A stretch of 50,275 nucleotides of DNA. Source: Actinomadura sp. 6K520 (GTDB lineage Bacteria; Actinomycetota; Actinomycetes; Streptosporangiales; Streptosporangiaceae). The notes beneath the pieces are model-generated. The model was not told the origin of the DNA and made no database searches. It saw only the letters and a list, made by a program, of their open reading frames with translations. The DNA is taken from positions 1-50,275 of the forward strand of contig NZ_SMLC01000041.1 in assembly GCF_004349245.1 (NCBI RefSeq), in the 5' to 3' direction. Shown here one piece after another: positions 42,665-50,275 of the stretch (positions within the stretch are counted from its first letter, which is position 1; each line of letters starts with the position of its first letter). The position numbers were made by a program, and so were the translations under genes.

Positions 42665-42698
42665 GCCCGCAGGGTATGACCCCCCGGCCACTTTTGGC

Positions 42699-42710
42699 TA
42701 CCCACAGGTA
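42699..42710. promoter_or_regulatory. Inverted repeat TACC-CACA-GGTA upstream of the ALDH gene
   Basis: A perfect four-base inverted repeat in the 273-bp divergent spacer, 35 bp before the ALDH start and 228 bp before the TetR gene. It is a candidate operator; evidence is limited to position and symmetry. Confidence 0.3.
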
Positions 42711-42937
42711 ACGAACGGCTCCGGGCGGTTTGTGACACTCGTCCCACCTTCTCGTCCACCACCGCCCAACGGACCGTTCCAACCAGCACGGACTTGCGCA
42801 ACTCGATGAATGACCATGTCCGGCCGGTGTATCTCGGAGAGAAGGGGAGAATCTCGGCGCGCGACCCCGCCGCCCGGGCGTCGGCTGCCGCGCGCCCGGC
42901 CACGGGAAGCCGTCCGGCACACGGGAGGGAACACCAT

Positions 42938-43555
42938 ATGACGGACACCTGCGGCGAGCGCACACGCCGACCGTCCGGCGGCGGCACCCGGGCACGCCCG
43001 GGCCGCCGCGAGCAGACCCGCTCCGCGCTGCTCACCGCCGCCGAGCGGCTCTGGGCCGAACGCGGCATCCACGGCGCCTCACTGGACGACATCGCGGCGG
43101 CCGCGGGCCTCACCAAGGGCGCCGTCTACTCCAACTTCGCGGGCAAGACCGACCTGTTACTGGCCCTGATGGAGCGCTTCACCGCCGACCGCAACACCGA
43201 CGTCTGCGAGGAGCTCCGCGCCGCCGAGGAGGACACCGACCACACCGGCCGCTCCTCCCCCCGCCACGACACCGACGACCGCCCCCGCCGCCTGGCCCTG
43301 CTCCTGGTCGAGTTCTGGCTCTACGGCATGCGCGACTACGCCGCCGGCTGGCGCATAGCCGACTGGTACGCCGAACGCCGCGCCGACATGGCAAGCGCCC
43401 TGGAGCCCACCGAGGACCTGACCGCCGACGACCGAGCCACCCTGGCCCTCGCCTTGGACGTCGGCCTGGCCCTGCAACACCTCCTGGACCCGGCCCGAGT
43501 CCCAGCCGACCTCTACAAGACCGGCAAGACCCTGATCCTCCACAACTTCCCCTAA
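42938..43555 (+). CDS. TetR-family regulator divergent from the ALDH/ChoD-like unit
   Basis: A 205-residue regulator. The first 25 residues are basic. The helix-turn-helix (LDDIAAAAGLTKGAVYSNF) is at about 48-66, followed by FAGKTDLLLALMERF and a helical ligand domain. ATG 42938 has GGGAGGG at eight bases; upstream in-frame starts lack support. The divergent position suggests control of the ALDH and oxidoreductase genes. Convergent with the serine hydrolase gene, with a 6-bp gap. Confidence 0.88.
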   Translation: MTDTCGERTRRPSGGGTRARPGRREQTRSALLTAAERLWAERGIHGASLDDIAAAAGLTKGAVYSNFAGKTDLLLALMERFTADRNTDVCEELRAAEEDTDHTGRSSPRHDTDDRPRRLALLLVEFWLYGMRDYAAGWRIADWYAERRADMASALEPTEDLTADDRATLALALDVGLALQHLLDPARVPADLYKTGKTLILHNFP

Positions 43556-43561
43556 CACGGG

Positions 43562-44695
43562 TTAGGCGCCGCACAGGGCTGTGGGAAGGGCTTCCGCCAT
43601 GGCGTCGTCCAGGGCCGGTCCGCCGCCCGGGTTGAGGTTGACCATGACGGTGGCCTGCCTGCCGTCCATGGTGGCACCCGTGCGGACGCTGAAGCCGAGC
43701 ATGTCACCGTCGTGCCCCCAGAACCCGTCACCGCAGTTGGGGGAATCCTTGGCGGGAAGCCACTCCAGCCCCAGGCCGTACCTGGACCCTGATGCCCTTC
43801 CCGTGAGGCGGCCGTCCAGCATCTCCCGCACTTGAGCCGGCTTCAGCAGGCGTCCGCGCAGCAGCGCCGCCAGGAAGCGGTTGAGGTCGGAGGCGCTGGA
43901 GATCATGCCGCCCGCGGCTCCGCCGACGGTCGGGTTGAGGCGCGTGATGTCCACCAGCTCGGACCCGGGCCGGACGTATCCCCGGGGATGCGGTCCGGGG
44001 ATGCCGGGTGCGTCGCCCGGCACGAAGGTGTCGTGCAGCCCGAGCGGGACGATCACGCGCCGATGGATCTCCCCGCGGTAGGAGCGTCCGGTCACGCTCT
44101 CGATGATCATTCCGGCGAGCAGGTAGTTGGTGTTGGAGTAGCCCCATCCCGCGCCCGGGTCGAACTCCCGGGGGTGCGGCAGGGCGATGTCCACCAGTTC
44201 CCGCGCCTCCCAATGCCGGAGCGGATCGTTCAGGACCTCCAACGGGGACAGGTGGTCCAGGACGTCCGGCAGCCCGCTGGTGTGCTGGAGCAGCTGGCGG
44301 ACGGTGATCTCCCGCCCGTCGTTGTCGGCGCCGCGCACCACCCCGGGCAGGTACCGCTCCACCGGAGCGTCCAGCTCGATCCGCCCTTCACCGACGAGCT
44401 GGAGCACCACCGTGGCGGTGAACGGCTTGGTCACGCTGCCGATCCGGAAGCGGCTGCGGGGATGCACCGGTGCGCCCGTCCGGATGTCGGCGACGCCACC
44501 GGTGGCCACGAGACGGCCGTCCCGGTCGTTGACCTCCGCGAGCGCCCCGGGAGCCCCGTCCGGCCCGGCGAGCCGCTCCACCACCGGCCGCAGCCGGTCG
44601 TGGCCGGCCGCCTCCGCCGGGGTGGCCGCAGCCGCCACCGTCAAGGCCAGACCCACCATCGCCGCACGCCGGAACATCGTGTTTCTTGTGATCAT
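43562..44695 (-). CDS. Exported beta-lactamase-fold serine hydrolase
   Basis: About 377 residues with a signal peptide (RRAAMVGLALTVAAAATPAEA, cleavage near AEAAGH). The class C beta-lactamase / D-alanyl-D-alanine carboxypeptidase fold is shown by the nucleophile motif SVTK, the YSN motif in WGYSNTNYLLAG and HDG in GHDGDMLGFS. It could be a carboxypeptidase, esterase or lactamase; sequence alone does not separate these. The start is uncertain between ATG 44695 and ATG 44677, and both have weak ribosome-binding sites. Confidence 0.85.
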   Translation of the reverse strand: MITRNTMFRRAAMVGLALTVAAAATPAEAAGHDRLRPVVERLAGPDGAPGALAEVNDRDGRLVATGGVADIRTGAPVHPRSRFRIGSVTKPFTATVVLQLVGEGRIELDAPVERYLPGVVRGADNDGREITVRQLLQHTSGLPDVLDHLSPLEVLNDPLRHWEARELVDIALPHPREFDPGAGWGYSNTNYLLAGMIIESVTGRSYRGEIHRRVIVPLGLHDTFVPGDAPGIPGPHPRGYVRPGSELVDITRLNPTVGGAAGGMISSASDLNRFLAALLRGRLLKPAQVREMLDGRLTGRASGSRYGLGLEWLPAKDSPNCGDGFWGHDGDMLGFSVRTGATMDGRQATVMVNLNPGGGPALDDAMAEALPTALCGA

Positions 44696-44816
44696 GAACG
44701 GCCACGATAGGTTTCGGCGGACCGACCGCACATCCATCCCGTGAGCCATCCAAGCCATCACTCCCAGAGGGGAAGCGAAGCGTGAAGCGAAGGCTCTCGA
44801 GACGCCAAGGGAACTG

Positions 44817-46550
44817 CTATGCAGTCGGCACGATGTCGGGGGCGCCTCGGCGGTGGGCGTCGGCTTCCTGGTCGCCGTCCTGGGATTGGGAGGCGCGTTC
44901 GGCTTCTACGCGCTTGCGGTAGTACTCGATCTCGCGGTCGCGTTGCTTCTTGGACCAGCCGAGGACGGGGGCGAGGAGGTCGGCGGCCTCCTGCGCGGCG
45001 CCGACGCCGCGGTCCCAGGTCTCGATGGAGACGCGGGTGCGGCGGGCGAGGACGTCGTTGAGGTGGCGGGCGCCCTCGTGGGTGGCGGCGTAGACGATCT
45101 CGGCGCGGAGGTAGTCGTCGGCGCCGGTGAGGGGCTTGGCCAGGTCGGGCTTGTCGGAGATCAGTTCGAGGAGGTCGTCCACGAGGGTGCCGTAGCGGCG
45201 CAGGAGGTGCTCGATGCGGGCCACGTGGAGGCCGGAGCGGGAGGCGAGCCGGTGGCGGGCGTTCCACATGGCCTGGAAGCCGTCGCCGCCGACGAGGGGG
45301 ATGCGGTCGGTGCACGATTCGGGGATCTTGCCGTCGAGGCCGTGGGCGACGGCGTCGATGGCGTCCTTGGCCATGACGCGGTAGGTGGTGTACTTCCCGC
45401 CCGCGACGAGGACGAGCCCGGGGACGGGGTGGGCGACGACGTGCTCGCGGGACAGCTTCGAGGTCTCTTCGGTCTCGCCCGTGAGGAGGGGGCGCAGGCC
45501 CGCGTAGACGCCCTCCACGTCGTCGTGGGTGAGGGGGGTGGTGAGGACTCTGTTGACCTGGTCCAGGACGTACTCGATGTCGGCCTGGGATGCGGCGGGG
45601 TGGGCCTTGTCCAGGTCCCAGGCGGTGTCGGTGGTGCCGATGATCCAGTGCCGGCCCCACGGGATGACGAAGAGGACGGACTTCTCGGTGCGCAGGAGGA
45701 TGCCCGTCGCGGAGTGGATGCGGTCCTTGGGGACGACGAGGTGGATGCCCTTGGAGGACTTCACATGGATCTGCCCGCGGCCGCCGACGAGTTCCTGGAT
45801 GTCGTCCGTCCAGACTCCGGTGGCGTTGACGACCTGCTTGGCGCGGACCTCGCTGGCCGTGTTGCCCTCCAGGTCGCGGATGCGCAGGCCGGTGACGCGC
45901 TCGCCTTCGCGCAGGAAGCCGATGCACTGGGTGCGGGACGCGATCTGCGCGCCGTACTCGGCGGCGGTCCGCAACGCCGTCATCACGAAGCGGGCGTCGT
46001 CGACCTGCGCGTCCCACAGCTGGATGGCTCCGGTGAAGGAGTCCTTGCGCAGGGACGGGGCGAGCCGCAGCGCGCCGCGCCGGGTGAGGTGCCGGTGGTG
46101 CGGGACGCCGCGGGTGCTGCCCATCTGGAACGCGAGCGCGTCGTAGAGCGCAACGCCGGCGCCGATGTACGCGCGTTCCCACACGCGGTGGGTGGTCGGC
46201 AGCAGGAAGGGGACGGGCCGCACGAGATGCGGGGCGATCTGCTGCAGCAGGAGCCCGCGCTCGGTCAGCGCCTCCCGGACGAGGTCGAAGTTGTACTGCT
46301 CCAGGTAGCGCAGCCCGCCGTGGATCAGCTTGGACGAGCGCGACGACGTGCCGGACGCGAAGTCGCGCGCCTCCACCACCGCCACCGACAGGCCCCGGGT
46401 GGCCGCGTCGAGCGCGGCGCCCGCACCGACGATGCCGCCTCCGACGACGACGACGTCGAACTCCTCGCGGGCCATCCGGTCCAGCGCCGCGGCCCGTTCC
46501 GCCGGACCCAGCCGGGAGCTGCCCAGACCCGTCACAGGTGATCCCGTCAT
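44817..46550 (-). CDS. glpD: Aerobic glycerol-3-phosphate dehydrogenase
   Basis: Oxidises glycerol 3-phosphate to dihydroxyacetone phosphate at the membrane and reduces quinone. The 577-residue flavoprotein has the FAD motif VVVVGGGIVGAGAALDAATRG, SRSSKLIHGGLRYLEQ, IIGTTDTAWD and VAGGKYTTYRVMA. ATG 46550 has GGGGGGAA six bases upstream, and a promoter at 46570-46597 rules out the GTG at 46565. The C-terminal 30 residues are polar and probably disordered. Functionally complements the distant dhaKLM operon in triose entry. Confidence 0.95.
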   Translation of the reverse strand: MTGSPVTGLGSSRLGPAERAAALDRMAREEFDVVVVGGGIVGAGAALDAATRGLSVAVVEARDFASGTSSRSSKLIHGGLRYLEQYNFDLVREALTERGLLLQQIAPHLVRPVPFLLPTTHRVWERAYIGAGVALYDALAFQMGSTRGVPHHRHLTRRGALRLAPSLRKDSFTGAIQLWDAQVDDARFVMTALRTAAEYGAQIASRTQCIGFLREGERVTGLRIRDLEGNTASEVRAKQVVNATGVWTDDIQELVGGRGQIHVKSSKGIHLVVPKDRIHSATGILLRTEKSVLFVIPWGRHWIIGTTDTAWDLDKAHPAASQADIEYVLDQVNRVLTTPLTHDDVEGVYAGLRPLLTGETEETSKLSREHVVAHPVPGLVLVAGGKYTTYRVMAKDAIDAVAHGLDGKIPESCTDRIPLVGGDGFQAMWNARHRLASRSGLHVARIEHLLRRYGTLVDDLLELISDKPDLAKPLTGADDYLRAEIVYAATHEGARHLNDVLARRTRVSIETWDRGVGAAQEAADLLAPVLGWSKKQRDREIEYYRKRVEAERASQSQDGDQEADAHRRGAPDIVPTA

Positions 46551-46569
46551 CGCGTTTCCCCCCACAGCG

Positions 46570-46597
46570 GTTGTATTGTCCGAGCTTTCCTACCCAA
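46570..46597 (-). promoter_or_regulatory. glpD promoter
   Basis: On the minus strand, TTGGGT (-35, 46597-46592) and TACAAC (-10, 46575-46570) are separated by 16 bp. The predicted start, near 46562, gives a 12-base leader ending at the preferred ATG. Confidence 0.5.
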
Positions 46598-46702
46598 GAG
46601 TAGGGATGCGTCCACCCCGCGAACGACCGATTCCGCAAGGGTTAGCGCGCGGTGACGGATCTCATCCCGGGCTCGCGGAAGCCCCGCGGGGCACGGGACC
46701 AC

Positions 46703-47830
46703 TCAGTCGGTGGAGTGGCGGGGAGCCACCACCACCTGTACCCGCTGGAATTCCTTCAACTCCGTGTAGCCGGACGTGGCCATCGCGCGGCGCAGGGCCC
46801 CGATCAGGTTCATCGACCCGTCCGCGACATGGGACGGGCCGTAAAGGATCTGCTCCATCGTCCCGATCGTCCCGAGCCCGATGCGAGTGCCGCGGGGGAC
46901 GTCGCCGTGGTGGGCCTCGCTGCCCCAGTGGTAGCCGCGGCCCGGCGCCTCGGTGGAGCGCGCGAACGGCGAGCCGACCATGACGGCGTCGGAGCCGCAC
47001 GCGAACGCCTTGGCGATGTCGCCGCTGTTGACCATGCCGCCGTCCGCGATCACGTGGACGTAGCGTCCGCCGGACTCGTCCAGGTAGTCGCGGCGGGCGG
47101 CGGCCACGTCCGCGACGGCGGTCGCCATCGGCACCGCGACGCCGAGGACGGTCCGCGTCGTGTGCCCGGAGCCGCCACCGAACCCGACCAGCACGCCCGC
47201 CGCGCCGGTCCGCATCAGGTGCAGCGCGGCGGTGTAGGTGGAGCAGCCGCCGACGATGACGGGGACGTCCAGGTCGTAGATGAACTGCTTGAGGTTCAGC
47301 GGCTCGGCGCGCCCCGAGACGTGCTCGGCGGACACGGTGGTGCCGCGGATGACGAACAGGTCGACGCCCGCGTCGATGACGGCCTTGTGGAACTGCGCGG
47401 TGCGCTGCGGCGACAGCCGCGCCGCCACGGTGACGCCCGCCTCGCGGACCTCCCGGATCCGGCGGCCGATCAGCTCCTCCTTGATCGGCGCGGTGTAGAT
47501 CTCCTGGAGCCGCTGCGTGGCGCGCACCCCGTCCAGCGCGGCGATCTCAGCGAGCAGCGACTCGGGGTTCTCGTAGCGCGTCCACAGCCCTTCGAGGTCG
47601 AGGACGGCGAGGCCGCCGAGCCGGCCCACGGCGATCGCGGTCGCCGGGCTGACCACGCTGTCCATCGGCGCGACGAGCAGCGGCATCTCGAAGCGGTAGG
47701 CGTCGATCTGCCAGGCGACGCTGACCTCCTCGGGATCGCGCGTCCGGCGGGACGGCACGATGCCGATGTCGTCGAAGGCGTACGCCCGGCGGCCGCTCTT
47801 GCCACGGCCGATCTCCACCTCAGCAGCCAC
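46703..47830 (-). CDS. guaB3: GuaB3-family IMP dehydrogenase-related protein
   Basis: A 375-residue TIM-barrel protein of the IMP dehydrogenase superfamily without CBS domains: AYAFDDIGIVPSRRT at the start, APMDSVVSPATA, IVGGCSTYTAALHLM, VIADGGMVNSGDIAKA. The loop that carries the catalytic cysteine in IMP dehydrogenase (GPGSICTTR in the neighbour) reads GGGSGHTTR here, with no cysteine. Standard XMP-forming chemistry is therefore doubtful. Actinobacterial GuaB3 proteins are conserved beside guaB with unsettled function. GTG 47830 follows AAGGG. Read in the same direction, 160 bp behind guaB. Confidence 0.88.
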   Translation of the reverse strand: MAAEVEIGRGKSGRRAYAFDDIGIVPSRRTRDPEEVSVAWQIDAYRFEMPLLVAPMDSVVSPATAIAVGRLGGLAVLDLEGLWTRYENPESLLAEIAALDGVRATQRLQEIYTAPIKEELIGRRIREVREAGVTVAARLSPQRTAQFHKAVIDAGVDLFVIRGTTVSAEHVSGRAEPLNLKQFIYDLDVPVIVGGCSTYTAALHLMRTGAAGVLVGFGGGSGHTTRTVLGVAVPMATAVADVAAARRDYLDESGGRYVHVIADGGMVNSGDIAKAFACGSDAVMVGSPFARSTEAPGRGYHWGSEAHHGDVPRGTRIGLGTIGTMEQILYGPSHVADGSMNLIGALRRAMATSGYTELKEFQRVQVVVAPRHSTD

Positions 47831-47989
47831 TGCGCCCTTCCTCTGCGTCGCCCGGCTCTCACCCGTCGGTGAGCCCGGGCCACCGTGCTCGAAGTCCCCG
47901 CCCACTGCGAGAACAAGCCCAGAAGAGCTTACGTCAGGCCCGTACGGCCCCGGCACGCGCCAAGCCGCGCCAGCGCGCCGGGGGGTGGG

Positions 47990-49612
<1,623 letters not shown>

Positions 49613-49704
49613 CTAACAACCGGGACAGGCCGCACATTCCAACTTTGCGTGTTCGTTCGCGCACGGAGGAAGACCGGGGGTGCACCTCCCCGGCCGTCAC
49701 GCAG

Positions 49705-49710
49705 TAGCGT
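49705..49710 (+). promoter_or_regulatory. -10 box of the DUF5319 gene
   Basis: TAGCGT followed by seven bases and then GTG 49718, with no ribosome-binding site. A leaderless transcript is likely. Confidence 0.35.
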
Positions 49711-49717
49711 GGTAGCC

Positions 49718-50107
49718 GTGCACGACGACGCTCCGCTCGACCCGTTCGCCGGAGACCCGGAGGACCCGGCGGCGGCACTCGGCGACCCCGGAGACGAGAC
49801 CGCTCCGCTCAGCGTGACGGAGCGCGAGGACGTGCTGGCCGACCTCGCCGACCTGGAGGTCTTCCGCGCCCTGCTGGAACCGCTCGGGGTGCGGGGGCTC
49901 ACCGTCGACTGCGGCGACTGCGGCAAGCTCCACTACATCGACTGGGAGCTTCTGCACGGCAACCTGCGCCACCTCCTGGACGAGGGCCTCCCCCGCGTCC
50001 ACGAGCCCGCCCTGGCGCCCGACCCCGTCGACTACGTGAGCTGGGAGTACGCCCGCGGCTACATCGACGGCGTCATCGACAGCGAAGAGGGTCACGACGA
50101 GAACTGA
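49718..50107 (+). CDS. DUF5319 family protein (Rv3412-like)
   Basis: A 129-residue acidic protein. After a variable acidic N-terminus it shows the conserved core DCGDCGKLHYIDWELLHGNLRHLL, cut here by description: a CxxC pair, HYxDW and a GNLRHLL helix. VHEPALAPDPVDYVSWEYA and ARGYIDGV follow. The family sits between guaB and an anti-sigma/sigma pair in mycobacteria and streptomycetes, and the CxxC suggests metal or redox binding. Its function is unknown. GTG 49718 is the start. Confidence 0.82.
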   Translation: MHDDAPLDPFAGDPEDPAAALGDPGDETAPLSVTEREDVLADLADLEVFRALLEPLGVRGLTVDCGDCGKLHYIDWELLHGNLRHLLDEGLPRVHEPALAPDPVDYVSWEYARGYIDGVIDSEEGHDEN

Positions 50108-50167
50108 CCCGCCGCTTCCCGGCTGACGAGAAGCCCGGCGCAGCCGGCCACCACCGCGGACGGAAAG

Positions 50168-50275
50168 TCAGTCGCGGGGGCGGTCGTGCGGGTCGTGGGT
50201 ACCGGTTCGCTTCCTGGGGTGTCGGTGCTTGTGCAGGTCTCGGCGGTCCGGGGTGGGGGTTTCGGTTTCGGGGGC
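50168..50275 (-). CDS. Partial C-terminus of a gene entering from the right, possibly an rsdA-like anti-sigma factor
   Basis: An open frame on the minus strand runs off the window edge and stops at 50168. Its 35 visible codons have high third-position GC and encode a Pro/Thr then His/Arg/Asp-rich tail (RRDLHKHRHPRKRT...DRPRD). In M. tuberculosis the gene after the DUF5319 homologue, on the same strand as guaB2, is rsdA. The identity here is from position only. Confidence 0.35.
   Translation of the reverse strand, partial: APETETPTPDRRDLHKHRHPRKRTGTHDPHDRPRD

Noticed and set aside
39314..42679. A 1121-codon frame antisense to the ChoD-like and ALDH genes
   Set aside because: It spans two real genes and their junction, has no recognisable motif and no start site. 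A composition artefact.
44758..46638. A 626-codon frame in another register over glpD, rich in Arg and Pro
   Set aside because: The GlpD frame carries every family motif and a promoter and ribosome-binding site; the other register has none.
46681..46692. GCCCCGCGGGGC palindrome between glpD and guaB3 as a terminator or operator
   Set aside because: Short self-complementary GC stretches are frequent by chance at this base composition; there is no loop or supporting context.

Overview
This is about 50 kb of very GC-rich DNA with frequent GTG starts, strong third-position GC bias, many 4-bp GTGA/TTGA gene overlaps and several apparently leaderless genes. The gene content points to a filamentous actinobacterium, most plausibly the Thermomonosporaceae (Actinomadura-like); that family assignment is inference. 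No tRNA, rRNA, CRISPR array, transposase or prophage gene was seen, and the window reads as ordinary chromosome.

Left part (1-18.3 kb): an Erm-type 23S rRNA methyltransferase faces the PcrA/UvrD helicase across a strong hairpin. An M4-like metalloprotease without a signal peptide follows, with an emfourin-like inhibitor. Next come a PTS-type dihydroxyacetone kinase operon (dhaK-dhaL-dhaM), a nucleoside hydrolase, a PIG-L deacetylase, two small accessory genes, a LiaFSR-like envelope-stress system with PspC domains in two proteins, a TetR regulator, a cysteine-dioxygenase-like cupin without its metal ligands, a Tat-exported PhoD phosphatase and a lipoprotein.

Middle part (18.3-36.7 kb): a form II (AYRGAGR) carbon monoxide dehydrogenase-type molybdenum hydroxylase operon, coxS-coxL-coxM, with coxG behind two hairpins. 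It is followed by a methyltransferase and by two giant tandem fusions of a GT2 glycosyltransferase to a TagF-like CDP-glycerol glycerophosphotransferase (teichoic acid synthesis). Then come divergent oxyR and ahpC-ahpD with visible operators, guaA, and a secreted M43-type metzincin.

Right part (36.7-50.3 kb): an AlkD-like DNA glycosylase, a DUF2867 protein controlled by a divergent TetR gene across a clear palindrome, a ChoD-like GMC oxidoreductase, a succinate-semialdehyde dehydrogenase-like ALDH, another TetR, a serine hydrolase, glpD, guaB3, guaB and a DUF5319 gene. The choD / guaB3 / guaB / DUF5319 backbone matches the Mycobacterium tuberculosis choD-guaB3-guaB2-Rv3412-rsdA-sigD locus, so the open frame at the right edge is probably the tail of an anti-sigma gene.

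The most unusual observation is that short dispersed, partly palindromic repeats sit in frame inside conserved genes. A 50-bp element occurs twice in tandem between genes at 10.2 kb and once, inverted and in frame, just upstream of the HExxH motif of the metalloprotease. A different C/G-rich hairpin element appears in surface-loop positions of both PcrA and GuaA. This resembles in principle the Rickettsia palindromic elements that donate peptide segments to proteins.
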